Below, in pieces: positions 1-10,600 of a DNA stretch of 64,000 nt. Position numbers and translations under genes: made by a program. The notes below the pieces were generated by a model. That model was not told where the DNA came from, searched no databases, and worked only from the letters and a program-made list of their open reading frames with translations. The DNA comes from Ariolimax columbianus (taxonomy: Eukaryota; Mollusca; Gastropoda; Stylommatophora; Arionidae): assembly GCA_036924085.1 (NCBI GenBank), contig JAVGWX010000005.1, positions 78,280,047 to 78,344,046 on the forward strand. The letters are read 5' to 3'. Numbering within the stretch: position 1 is the stretch's first letter; every line of letters starts with the position of its first letter.

Positions 1-309
1 AAACACATCACTGCATTCATAGGTCAAGAAAAGGCTTTCGCAGAGTAGATAGAAATAAACTATGGGATTAGAGCTAGTAGATTAAAGCACTGTAGCAAGG
101 GTACCAAAGTGTAGTAAGAACAACAGATGACCTGGCTGCAGATAACAGGGATGAGACAAGTGTGTGCTGTCGTCATTACTCTTCAACACAATGGACAGAA
201 TAATGCTAGAAGTCAAACAGGAGCATCTACCAAGAAATGCCGTAGAAGTAAAGACAGAGGCTGATCAGTTAAATGAACTCATTTTTTCAGATGACCAATG
301 CCTACTATA

Positions 310-604
310 CAAGGTGGGAGGAAGACCAACGTCTGGTCAGGCAAAATATACTGATCAGACATGTTAGTCAGAGTCAGGCAAAATATACTGGCCAAGACCC
401 TCTCCTCGGCTTCCTAGTTTTCATGGCAGCCTGGCTAACAAGGTCAGGGATCGATGTGATCCCTGTGGTAGTGAGTGACACGCAGATGAAGCCAAGCATA
501 GCACAAACATCTGGAGTACCCCGAACCACCTTCATCAGCACTTAACGTCCTTTTCAGGGCGCACAAAATAGTAACCTACTCATTCTGAGCATTCGCAAAC
601 AGCA

Positions 605-647
<43 letters not shown>

Positions 648-649
648 CA
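310..649 (+). mobile_element. SINE family C, copy 1, with CAG/CAA tail
   Basis: About 270 bp here are also present at 41837-42096 in the same orientation, sharing blocks such as GCAGCCTGGCTAAC and AGTGAGTGACACGCAGATGA. It interrupts the YxDD region of the surrounding LINE, and the LINE frame resumes directly after it. A 6-bp flanking repeat (ACTATA, 304-309 and 650-655) is a plausible target-site duplication. The first 100 bp hold an internal partial duplication of the GGCAAAATATACTG segment. I see no clear pol III A/B boxes. Confidence 0.6.
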
Positions 650-650
650 A
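598..650 (+). repeat. CAG/CAA trinucleotide microsatellite
   Basis: Interrupted (CAG)n followed by (CAA)n, directly after the GCATTCGCAAAC end of the family-C SINE. The other family-C copy ends in CGCAAACAACAAATAAACAAC, so this tract is most simply the expanded simple-repeat tail of the SINE, not a coding polyglutamine repeat. Confidence 0.8.
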
Positions 651-722
651 CTATATGAGAGTAAAGACAATCTGCAGCAACATCTGACTGCACTCAACTC
701 TGTGTGCGAAAGATACAGTATG

Positions 723-773
723 TTTTTTTTGGGTTTTTTTTACATTCGCCTTATATCTCCAATCCCCAAGGCA
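723..773 (-). mobile_element. 5'-truncated SINE family A tail (51 bp) with target-site duplication
   Basis: The plus strand shows a T-rich run and then the ATTCGCCTTAT...CCCCAAGGC end of SINE A, in antisense. It is flanked by direct repeats at 702-722 and 774-795 that differ by one inserted base, a long target-site duplication. Removing the insertion joins two parts of the host LINE frame. The insertion therefore postdates the LINE. Confidence 0.75.
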
Positions 774-1824
774 GTGTGCGTAAAGATACAGTATGAAAAT
801 TAACACATCCAAAACAGAAACTGCAGATAAGCAGATCGCCTGAAAAAATGAACATTATGATAAACAAGACTAAGATCTAAGATAAAGCAAGTGCAGAAAT
901 TAATGTACTTGGGCAGTGTTTTCAAGCAGTTTGAAGGTTTAGACAGAGAAATTGAGATTCACACAGTCTGGGTCTTTCATTGGCATTCAAAATCTGATTT
1001 CATTAAATTAATGACTATCTGGACAGTTTCTCACAATTCACATGCCGATCACAAAATTGACATGAGAAGTGGTCAATGGCGATCTGTGATTATTTTGCCA
1101 TTCATTTCTTTCAGAAGTACACTACTGGAAGGATGCCACACATGGCGCTAAATGGGAGGTTACGAAAGAAAAAAAGATACAAAAGACAAGAATCATCTTT
1201 AACGTGTTGAAAACCATATGGAAGTCTAACATGATCAGAATACATACTAAGTTAATGATCTTCAAACTCCAATATCAAGTCACTTCTTCAATATGGAATG
1301 GAAAATTGGCAGATGAACATATTCATTAAGAGATTACAGGGCTTTTTCAACATATCTCTGAGAAAGATTCTGGGGTTGCACTGGTTCATCAGGATTACAA
1401 ATGAAAGCTTATTGAAGAGAACAGGACAAAGACAGGTGAAACAGAAATTCTTAGGAAGAAAGTGGTGCTGGATAGAGCAGACATTGTGAAAGCCTTAAGT
1501 CAGTACCACCGAACAATCATGGAACCAACAGAGAAAAAGGAAGACCAAAGAACACATGGAGAAGAGATCTAGAGCTAGAGGCCGATGCAAGAAAAATGTG
1601 AGCAGCTAGAAAGAACTGGTTAAAATCGCACAGGACAGGTCTGATGTATGTACCCCAAGGTGATAAGGGTGAAAAAGAAAAAAATTGTGGTTGTATCCAT
1701 TCTGGAGTTTTTGTCTGTTCCCCAGTTTTGTCTTACAATATCCAATATATTTGGAGTCTTGTATGTTTTCTACCATGGAGGTTCTAGAGCAGAAACTGCC
1801 ATGTGAGAATAGCTGATTGCATCT

Positions 1825-1985
1825 TCTTCTTATTCTTTCATTCTCAATCTCCGGCTACCAAGCCCTGAACAGGGCTTTGCAAGCAGTAGGACGTTTTCCA
1901 GAGAACGAAATGCACTGTGTCGCTAGTTTACAACTTGACTGCGATATTTGCACTTTTAGGTCTCACACATCCGTCTTCGGCAGGC
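1825..1985 (-). mobile_element. SINE family B, short form
   Basis: On the minus strand it starts CTGCCGAAGACGGATGTG and ends with TTGAGAATGAAAGAATAAG and a GAA-rich tail. Flanking 10-mers gattgcatct (1815-1824) and gatagcatct (1986-1995) look like a target-site duplication with one mismatch. Other short-form copies lie at 20695, 31275, 31748, 57095 and 61497. Confidence 0.75.
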
Positions 1986-1995
1986 GATAGCATCT

Positions 1996-3070
1996 AAAAT
2001 CTTGTCAGCATTTTCATTTCCTAAATCTGCCTGGTCCTTCTTTTAGTTCTCAACAGGTAAAATTGTAATCCTGTTTTACTTTGTTAACTTATTTATTATT
2101 GGGGGTTTTTTTTTAATTCTATGCGAGTCTAAATCTTATATACAAACTTTTAAAATAATATACTATATAATTTGATACATATATGTTTTTTTACATCCAT
2201 GCATTCTCTATCCCATGCCTAGGAGGTTGTCAAGGCATCACATCTCGCTGTTTGTCAATCATCAGTGTTTCTGCCTTATCTATAGGTTTTTCCTATCTGA
2301 ATAGTATCTGTCCAGCATATCTCGAGTCTTCCTATCTTTCTCATTCTAGGACTGAATCTCTAGTAATAACCTTTCTTGTTCTCTGCATCCTTCATTTGAT
2401 ATTCTTGTTCATAATCATTCATTTTATTTGTGATTTGTTTATTCTTACTTGATTTTTTTCAAAAACAGATTGCACAAACAGATGAGACAAATTACAAAAC
2501 TGACATTCAAAGCATGACAAGCAAACCATAAATTACTTCATGAAATAAAGTTTTTATTTTTTATGTGACAAAAAGTATCACATCTCATGATCAATTTCTG
2601 CCATATCTACAGGTAAAAACTACCACAACACCTGGCCCAAACAAAAGAAAGTACAAATCTGGAAATATTATCTTTGGCTCGCTAAACTTCAGCGAAAACA
2701 CAATTTTCTAGAAAACCCTAGTTGAGATAATCAGCATGCACAAAGGTACAAATTATTGTTAGGAGATCGTGAGATAAATTAATAATAGTCATAGTCATGC
2801 GTCCATTGTTTATTAGGAACAGCATAGAATCATCACTACAGCTGAACATGCACTACACAACATTTGTGTTCTTGCTGTGGTGGATTCTGAAGCCCATACC
2901 TCTCAGCCAGCTTGCATGGCATGCACAGTTCAGTGCAGCTGAACTATTCTTCCTTCACAAATCAGCCCCTCACCCAATGAAAAAAAGAAAACATACAAAA
3001 GAGAAGTTTGTATTTCCTTCTGCTAGCCCTTACACAATATTTCCATGGCACCAAACAATGAAAGTAACAT
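1996..3070. other. AT-rich non-coding stretch
   Basis: No family-recognisable frame, no repeat matching the other families and no splice-bounded exon that I can defend. Short open frames at 2183-2452 and 2797-3093 lack any coding signature. Confidence 0.5.
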
Positions 3071-3074
3071 GGAT

Positions 3075-3290
3075 GTATAAATGCCGCATCTGACGACGAT
3101 TTATCAAAATATATATTTCATATTAAAGTTACAACAGTAACAAGTACAAGTCTCATTTAATATCTGAGTTAAATACCGCATCTAACGGTCATTTATCAAA
3201 AGATTTGTAAACGTCTAAAAAATAAATTCAGTGTAAATATACAGACCAGTTGTAAAATACTGCATCTCACAGTGATTTTATCAAAACAAT
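3075..3290 (+). repeat. Degenerate tandem repeat, unit about 90 bp, about 3 copies
   Basis: The block around TACCGCATCTAACGGTCATT, followed by TATCAAAA, recurs with substitutions near 3079, 3171 and 3257. This is a small diverged minisatellite adjoining a second one at 3330-3500. Confidence 0.6.
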
Positions 3291-3329
3291 ACATTATATG
3301 GTGAACAAGTTAAAAGAACAATTGCAGTA

Positions 3330-3500
3330 AGATATAAACATTTTCTAAACTATGTCAGATCTTGTGAAGCAACACAAGTTCAAATGTAATTGTAGTAAAA
3401 TTACAATTTTCTAAACTATGTCAGATCTTGTGAAAAACAAGTTCAAATGTAATTGCAGTAAAATGATACTTTTCTAAACTATATCAGATCTGGTGATGTA
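3330..3500 (+). repeat. Tandem repeat, unit 63-66 bp, about 3 copies
   Basis: TTTTCTAAACTATGTCAGATC recurs at 3341, 3407 and 3470, with GTTCAAATGTAATTGCAGTAAAAT between copies. Confidence 0.8.
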
Positions 3501-4324
3501 ACTGGTGCAAAAGATGGATGAAGGTACAAAAGATGGATAACAAACCAGTACAGCAAAAATACACCAGCCTCTATTACATGGATACACGATCTGAATAAAA
3601 AAAATACATTTTTGTTTTTTACAAAACAACAAAAAAGTTCATGCACTAGTCACTATACACTTAGGCTTATGTTTCCCTGTTTGAGCTATTTGACCAAATG
3701 TAGAAATAACAAAACTTAGTTTGATTACACAGTCCATTATTAATAATGTGATGCGGAACTCACTGATAATGGAAATACAGCTTTATTCCATGTGCTAGCT
3801 TAAACTTTACATTTTCTAAATTCAGTACACAATTTTCAAATCACACCAAAAATATCCACAGTACACAACAAACCAAATACTAAAGAAATAAAACTGGAAC
3901 TAGAGGACAAGTAGACTTGAAAGTAGAAGAATGAATGTACAGCAACAAAATAAAAAGAATAAAATTTGCATAAAGACTTCACAGGGAAAAAGGACGTCCT
4001 GAAATTTATATACCAAAACAAGAACCAAGAAAACATAATGAAAAGATTCTCGCAAAGAGCGTAACTTCTGTGTTGAAAATTGTCTACTAATAACACATAC
4101 CAACTTTTAACACTGATGAAACATAGGTGTAGAATCACAAATAGATTATATTCTCGTAAGACAGAAAAGGAATACAACAGATTCCAGAGTAATCCCTAAC
4201 ATCTGTATGAATTCTGATCTTAGATTTGTTGAAATGACGCAAACGGGAACTCAGAAGCTCTGTCAGAGAAAAGATAAAGGACGACGGTTATACATTTTTT
4301 AATATTAGGGGAGAAAGCTATCAG
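3501..4324. other. AT-rich non-coding stretch
   Basis: Nothing recognisable on either strand. The minus-strand frames at 3836-4177 are hydrophobic, Phe/Ser-rich translations of A-rich DNA without family resemblance. Confidence 0.5.
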
Positions 4325-5150
4325 TATGTCATTATGTGTGCTTTATAGACTACAAAAAGACCTTTGACAAGAAAGTCCAGCATCAGAAACTAAATATATG
4401 CCTGGAAAACATAGGTATGAATGGAAAAGGCACAAAAATATCCAGTAACATGTACTGGGAGCAAAATGTCACTGTAAGATGTGGCAGGCTATACTATACT
4501 CACCTTGCATCAACATAAAAAGAGGAATATGACAAGGATCCACAATGTCCCTATATCTGTTTAAGAGTTAAAACACAAAACACATTTTTAGACAGAAGGA
4601 CTGCCAGGATTCATTACCAGCAGAGTATCAATAAATAATCTGAGATGTACAGATGATAGAGTTCTGCTGGTTGAAAGTGAACTACAGGAATTGGTGGCTA
4701 ATGTCAAGAACAAATGTCAGGTATGTGGATTAAGACATAAGCACTAAGAAAACAAGTTATTTACACACATCTTCACTGTATGGAGCAGAAACTTAGACAA
4801 TGAACAAACAATTGGAAATGAAAATTGATGCCTTTGAAATGTGGATATATAGCAGAATGGGGCACATCTGAAAAAGAAAACAAATAATGAGTCTTTGAAA
4901 AATTTGGAGTGCACAAAAAAATGGATGAACGAAATCAGTCCACCAGTTCAGATACCAGGTCACTTAAAAAGACATCTTGCTTAAAATAATACTGGAAGAG
5001 GTAAAATACATGCCAGAGGTAAACAAAGCTATAAGTGGGAGGTTAACATTAAGAGATGGACAGCTAAAAGTCTGACAGATTGTACCATCAAGGCAAGAGA
5101 AAGTGAATATTTGAGATCCATTATAGCTGACCTTAGATGTGGAGATATAG
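4325..5150 (+). mobile_element. Decayed LINE, RT palm to C-terminal tail
   Basis: The plus strand reads CFIDYKKTFDKKVQH then KLNICLENIGMNGKG, a degraded RT motif of the FIDYxKAFDxVxH type. A RYTDDRVLLVESE version of the YADD box follows near 4640, and a LYGAETWTMNKQLE block near 4780. Frames shift repeatedly. The element is interrupted on its 3' side by a full-length family-B SINE. Confidence 0.7.
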
Positions 5151-5164
5151 CTAGATGACATATC

Positions 5165-5521
5165 TTCTTCTTCTTCTTCTTCGTTCTCAATCTCCCACTA
5201 CCAAACCCTGAAAGGGCTTAGGTAGCAGAATGTAGTCCAGAGAACGGAATGCGTTGTGTCATAGTTTACAGCTTGGCTGCGAAATTTGCACCTTTCGGTC
5301 CAACACATCCGACTTCAGCAAGCATTTTTTGAGTACCGAGTTAGCATTCCCTCTTCGATCCTTTCTCCTTAGCCAGTCTGCCCTGCTGCAGCCTGTTATC
5401 CGGGATCACCGAGTGGAGGTGTAGAAGGGTCTTGGCAGCTATGGTTTGCTGGCCATGACACTAACAGTCAGCTATGGGTCGCTGACCGCTGCAGCTCATG
5501 CGCTGCTCAGCATCTTGATCC
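5165..5521 (-). mobile_element. SINE family B, long form, complete with TSD
   Basis: On the minus strand it begins GGATCAAGATGCTGAGCAGC and ends with a (GAA)n tail seen on the plus strand as TTCTTCTTCTTCTTC. The 14-bp flanks at 5151-5164 (ctagatgacatatc) and 5522-5535 (ctagatgagatatc) differ at one base. Length is about 357 bp. The head lacks a good tRNA-type B box, so the promoter type is unresolved. Confidence 0.85.
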
Positions 5522-5559
5522 CTAGATGAGATATCAAAATGATAATTTTTTTTTTAAAT

Positions 5560-6560
5560 GCTGGGAAAGAATCTTGCAGACAATATGGCAAACAACTAAC
5601 AACCATATGTCAAAATCAAACCAAGAGACTTTTTAAAACGTCTAAAATCAATGAAGTTGAGAGATGAGTTTTAATCCTACTACAGTCATTAGCGACTAAA
5701 ATGAATTTCATGAAAAGAAAATGGGAGGACTACTTACAAGAACTTCTAAACCCAGCAAGCAGTAAGAGGGAATCTGCATTTATACCAAGAACTGAGGATC
5801 ATCTGGAACCTGAAGAAAGAGTTCAAGAAATAGCAAGAACAGTTCTATGGATAAGTCAATGGGTATAAATGGCATACCGGATGAGGCAATTCATCCTTGT
5901 GGTAAGACATGGTTGATGTGGCTAGAAAGACTTTAATACAACGGCATGGAAAGAAAGACGTGTGCCAGACAACTGGCAACAATCTACAATTAGTACCAAT
6001 CTGGAAGACAGAAGACAATAAATGGAACTGTCAAACAAACTAGGAAAATGTAGATTATGGAGTTCAAGGTCAGCTACTTGATTATCAGAGTGCTGTACTG
6101 CACGAATAAAATCGTCAAAATAACAATCGACGGGATCACACATGCTTTTGAGGTAAACACGAGTATGTGCTTTCCCCTTTTGCTGTTCAACAATTACATG
6201 AACAAAATAACAGGCAGGTCCATGATTTAAAGTATCTGGGCACAGCTGGATTGACAACATAACAAAAATACCACATCGACACAGGTTTACAACTGATGCA
6301 ATGCACTTAGCCCTGGACAGAATGACTTATGCTTTCCCATGATTATCAATGGCACAATTGGGTGGAAAACTAACAAGAACCATACTTCTAAGAAGTCACA
6401 TGCATGCAGCAGAAACTTATACGCTTATGAGAATACAACTACACAAAGACTGGAGTTCTTGAAGATGAATACTTAGGAGAACACTTAGAATGCTATGGCC
6501 ATACCATTTAACTATGATAAGAGAAAAGCTATGGAGGCTAAATAAATACTGCAGATACAA
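5560..6560 (+). mobile_element. Decayed LINE, linker and N-terminal RT region
   Basis: Plus-strand fragments include FMKRKWEDYLQELL and RTEDHLEPEERVQEIART (the segment before the RT domain), then WKERRVPDNWQQSTI, typical of the WPxxWKxA motif region. Stops and shifts are frequent. It is separated from the preceding LINE remnant by the family-B SINE and represents an earlier part of the ORF, so the two are different insertions. Confidence 0.6.
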
Positions 6561-7080
6561 AACTTTACTTTACTTTTTTTATAAAAACTAGTTCCGGTTT
6601 CAATCGAGAAGAATTCTTATTCCGTTTATTGTGCTACAGAAAAGTGTTGTCTTAAGATTTTAGTTAATTTTTTAGTGTTTACATTGTAGACAAATGCAGC
6701 ATGAATTCTCAACCATCTGATATATTATTGTATATTCTGTATATTAAATAATGAATTAAAATTAGCATATAGTAGCCAGATGTGAGTTCTGTATTCAATG
6801 TGCTAAAATGCTATATATAACAGGCATTTGCTCATTTGCAGTGCACAGAATATTAATTCATTTGAGATCACCATATGTGCAGTTTTTGTTCCTGTTGTGA
6901 AAGCACATTCTGTTGCTAAGTTCCTGTGTATGGAAATATTTAAAACCAAAACAATGACAGAAACAGCAAGTGAAAATATCAGATCAAAGCTAAAAGTTGA
7001 ACGATGTCTATTGAGCAGTAAATGAAGATATCTGCATAAAAATGTCATTACTGTAAGAAGTATTTTACAAAAGCAACTAA
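6561..7080. other. No recognisable feature
   Basis: AT-rich sequence; open frames on both strands overlap each other and have no family signature. Confidence 0.5.
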
Positions 7081-7235
7081 TGTCACTAAATGAGAGCTGG
7101 CAGTAATCACACAGTTTCAATAATACTAATCACTACCACTGTTTGGCAGGCAGTGATATCATTACAAAAATTAACAGACATCAGATACTTCCAGTAACAA
7201 ACATACTTCATTTCTGCTGGAACAGAAAACCTGTA
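7080..7235 (+). repeat. Single diverged monomer of the 135-bp satellite plus its flank
   Basis: CTAATGTCACTAAATGAGAG...CAGGCAGTGATATC is a diverged copy of the satellite unit at 9302-10600. The following CATTACAAAAATT...CAGATACTTCCAGTAAC also follows the last unit of that array (10589-10640), so the two loci share the 3' flank as well as the monomer. Confidence 0.75.
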
Positions 7236-8590
7236 CTGACATTAAGAAAATCTGCATACAAAATGGATTAACAAAAGCCACATCAAATCCAATAAATAAT
7301 GATGCAAGTAATAAATGCACTGTAATAAACAATACCACTCTTACACACCATACATCTATTAACTTTGTGTAAACATAATAAATAACCACATTAAGTTCAG
7401 CAAACAGAAAGAATATTGACAGACCATGTTTTAATGGAACGAGAAACTGCATTAGGCAAAAACTGACGAGCATTATGTTTTAAATATATGGTTCCCAATC
7501 ACATTACAAATTAACAAACTGTAACTCAGATCTTTTTACAACTTCTAAAATGCAATTTAGTGAAATTAAAGATTTTCCTTAAAGTAATTTTTTTTATTTT
7601 AAATTACCTAATATGAAAATGTTAACTGTCTCTTTATATTAACAAATGCAAAACATTACAGCAAACATCTACGGGATCACCGGAGCTGTCTCTTTTCGAA
7701 CAAAAACACACACCCCCCCCCCCCCCCTTTCCATGTTTTTTTTTAAACCTTGAGTAGTAATAATTATCAACTATGCAATTAAATACTTTGAATAGATGCC
7801 CAATTACTGGCAAACCCAGAAAGTTTCTGTTCCTGAATTATAAACAGACCATGGCTCAGTTCACACCCATTCTCACATTGAATCGGTTGCCATGACAACA
7901 AAGGCTACGCCGCCACACTTGCGTGCCAGAGCCCTGGCCTGTTGCTTTGTCCTTAAGACGTGTATTTAGCAGTTTGAAATGCGTGTTCGTAAATTAAAAC
8001 ATGGTAAGTTCAGCTCTATGGGCTTACCAGAGAAAACTAAATTAAAAGCCTAAATTGCTGTTTTATTTTGTATGGTTACTGTCTTGATAGTTGGACAAAG
8101 GAAGGGGTGTGTGCCCTAAAACATTTTCAGGAAAAAATTTTTAAAGCGTGAAAAATCAACAAAACATAAATACAATGTCAAAAAATGTAACATGGCTGAA
8201 AGTTTGAGTAGTGTTCACAAAGAATCTGTGTTCATGTTTACAATGATTGAGTGACAACAACAATAATATCGGAATAATCTGACCAAAATAATTGGTGCAC
8301 TGAAATTTTGCAGATACATACAATCTGCCTCTTCGAAGTCAGATGTCTTGAATTACATCCCGACAGTGATAGTATTTCGATACAAGTTTAAGGGAACAAT
8401 TTACAAGTGATATTAGGGTTTATGCAGAAACCCACAATGCAAAAGGTTTATCAGAATGCATTTTGAGAGAAGGTTATCCACTGGGATTTCAACAGAAGAG
8501 TGATTGAGAGGTTCGTAAGTGACAAACACTGAAGGATGGAGTTCCACTAACACTACAAATAAAGTACCACGGCAAGTAAAATACATTGCT
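7236..8590. other. Non-coding stretch with a C15 tract
   Basis: No gene or known repeat recognised. A run of 15 C at 7713-7727 follows (CA)n and precedes T-rich DNA. The minus frame at 7171-7473 is hydrophobic but shows no domain and no credible splice context. Confidence 0.5.
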
Positions 8591-8765
8591 ATACAACAAT
8601 TTTGTTAGTGCAGTTTGTTTTCATTTCTATGGTTGAGTTCCTCCAGAATAAAATCTTGAGCTCCTCCAGAATAAAATCAACGAGCCACCACTGGATACAA
8701 CCATACTGTGTCACTAAATATGACAAGCAGTGAAATTTCACAGTAAAAAATAATAATAATGTACG
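8590..8765 (+). repeat. Second diverged single monomer related to the 135-bp satellite
   Basis: CATACTGTGTCACTAAATAT followed by GACAAGCAGTGAAATTTCACAGTAAAAA matches the central 60 bp of the satellite unit. The left part carries a short local duplication of CTCCAGAATAAAATC. Confidence 0.6.
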
Positions 8766-8774
8766 CATAGGCAT

Positions 8775-9262
8775 CTAAGGCATGTTATGTCGAACGACCA
8801 CTGCCATGCCCAACTGCTGAGGCCCGTTCATGTGTCGTGTGTCAACCTAAATCCCTAGACACCCCAGGTGGAGCCAAGTACTCCGCTGCCTCTGGATGAT
8901 GGCAGCGAGGATTGTGTGTTGGACCAATGTTTGTGTCAGGCTTTCTTTGTCCGTGTTTTTGTCTTTTTTTTTTTTTTTTGCGTTCGCCCCTGAGGCCTCT
9001 GGATTGTATGCACCTTTGGGTCAGCATGACACTTGCCGTGCTGAGGATATGAAGTTGGGAGAGATATCGTGTGACCTCCGGTGGAGGGGGTTAGGAGGAA
9101 GGCGTCTAAGAAAGAAGGCCCTTGAGTAGTGATAACCTGAGCTGAATTCTGGGGTGCAGTCAAGTGGAACGTTGAACACCATCATGGACTGGTTTCCTGC
9201 GGCTTAAGCCAGGCACAGCCGTACCAGGATGTAGCATAACTAGCAGGTTACCGACCGAAAGC
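8775..9262 (-). mobile_element. GC-richer retroposon-like unit with SINE-type tail
   Basis: The block is clearly more GC-rich than its surroundings. On the minus strand a CTGACCCAAAGGTGCATA motif resembles the core shared by SINE families A and B. It is followed by GGCGAACGC and an A-run (T17 at about 8967-8984 on the plus strand), the same ending as SINE A. Only one copy lies here, so the borders are uncertain. Confidence 0.5.
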
Positions 9263-9301
9263 AGATAAATTCCACATATATATATATTTTAGAAAACTAA
9301 C

Positions 9302-10600
9302 TAATGTCATTGATTGGGAGTTGGCAGTATTCATACAGATACAATACAGTGTCACTAAGTCTGGCAGGCAGTGATATTTCACAGTAAAAACTGCTTCTAA
9401 TTGTGCATTGTCCACAAATATTTTTTTCTAAATAGTTAATGCCATTGAATGGGAGTTGGCAGTATTCATACAGATACAATACAGTGTCACTAAGTCTGGC
9501 AGGCAGTGATATTTCACAGTAAAAACTGCTTCTAATTGTGCATTGTCCACAAATATTTTTTTCTAAATAGTTAATGCCATTGAATGGGAGTTGGCAGTAT
9601 TCATAAAGATACAATACAATGTCACTAAGTCTGACAGACAGTGATATTTCACAGTAAAAACTGCTTCTATTGTGCATTGTCTACAAATATTTTTTTCTAA
9701 ATAGTTAATGCCATTGAATGGGAGTTGGCAGTATTCATACAGATACAATACAGTGTCACTAAGTCTGGCAGGCAGTGATATTTCACAGTAAAATCTGCTT
9801 CTAATTGTGCATTGTCCACAAATATTTTTTTCTAAATAGTTAATGCCATTGAATGGGAGTTGGCAGTATTCATACAGATACAATACAGTGTCACTAAGTC
9901 TGGCAGGCAGTAATATTTCACAGTAAAAACTGCTTCTAATTGTGCATTGTCCACAAATATTTTTTTCTAAATAGTTAATGCCATTGAATGGGAGTTGGCA
10001 GTATTCAACAGATACAATACAGTGTCACTAAGTCTGGCAGACAGTGATATTTCACAGTAAAAACTGCTTCTAATTGTGCATTGTCCACAAATATTTTTTT
10101 CTAAATAGTTAATGCCATTGAATGGGAGTTGGCAGTATTCATACAGATACAATACAGTGTCACTAAGTCTGGCAGGCAGTGATATTTCACAGTAAAAACT
10201 GCTTCTAATTGTGCATTGTCCACAAATATTTTTTTCTAAATAGTTAATGCCATTGAATGGGAGTTGGCAGTATTCATAAAGATACAATACAATGTCACTA
10301 AGTCTGACAGACAGTGATATTTCACAGTAAAAACTGCTTCTATTGTGCATTGTCTACAAATATTTTTTTCTAAATAGTTAATGCCATTGAATGGGAGTTG
10401 GCAGTATTCATAAAGATACAATACAATGTCACTAAGTCTGGCAGGCAGTGATATTTCACAGTAAAAACTGCTTCTATTGTGCATTGTCTTCAAATATTTT
10501 TTTCTAAATAGTTACTGCCATTGAATGGGAGTTTGCAGTATTCATACAGATACAATACAATGTCACTAAGTCTGGTAGGCAGTGATATCATTACAAAAAT
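9302..10600 (+). repeat. 135-bp tandem satellite array, about 9.6 units
   Basis: Units start near 9302, 9437, 9572, 9706, 9841, 9976, 10110, 10245, 10379 and 10513, with spacing 134-135 bp. Units share TAATGCCATTGAATGGGAGT at the start and CAAATATTTTTTTCTAAATA at the end. Units at 9572 and 10245 carry the same private variants (cataaag, tgacagacag, cttctattgtg), which suggests multi-unit duplication (offset 673 bp). The period is a multiple of three, so one minus-strand frame stays open for 126 codons; I do not regard this as a gene. Confidence 0.95.

Larger units (their letters stand above)
1..1660 (+). mobile_element. Decayed non-LTR retrotransposon (LINE), RT end and C-terminal tail
   Basis: Plus-strand reading gives reverse-transcriptase motifs: a degenerate FIDQEKAFDRVDR-like block at about 20-60, a SDDQCLLY version of the catalytic F/YxDD box near 287-310, then a YLGSVF...GLDREIE block at about 900-950 that is typical of the region after the RT palm. 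The tail from about 1290 to 1660 matches the basic 3' ends of such LINEs. The frame is broken by stops and by two later insertions: a family-C SINE at 310-649 and a 51-bp SINE tail at 723-773. The element is cut by the window start and cannot be functional. Confidence 0.7.

Noticed and set aside
598..650. Polyglutamine-coding exon
   Set aside because: The repeat is the tail of a SINE inside a dead LINE, with stops in the surrounding frames.
3836..4177. Minus-strand 113-codon hydrophobic frame as a membrane protein
   Set aside because: Phe/Leu/Ser/Tyr-rich composition is what A-rich DNA gives on its complement; no splice or start context, no family.
9297..10493. Minus-strand frames of 85-127 codons with a 45-residue repeated peptide (SFYCEISLPARLSDTVLYLY and so on) as a repeat protein
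   Set aside because: The DNA period is 135 bp (3 x 45), so any frame without a stop in one unit stays open. Frames break wherever a unit has a 1-bp deletion, there is no flanking gene structure, and the DNA satellite explains it fully.
9302..10600. CRISPR-like array
   Set aside because: Units are contiguous 135-bp repeats with no unique spacers, in a eukaryotic genome.
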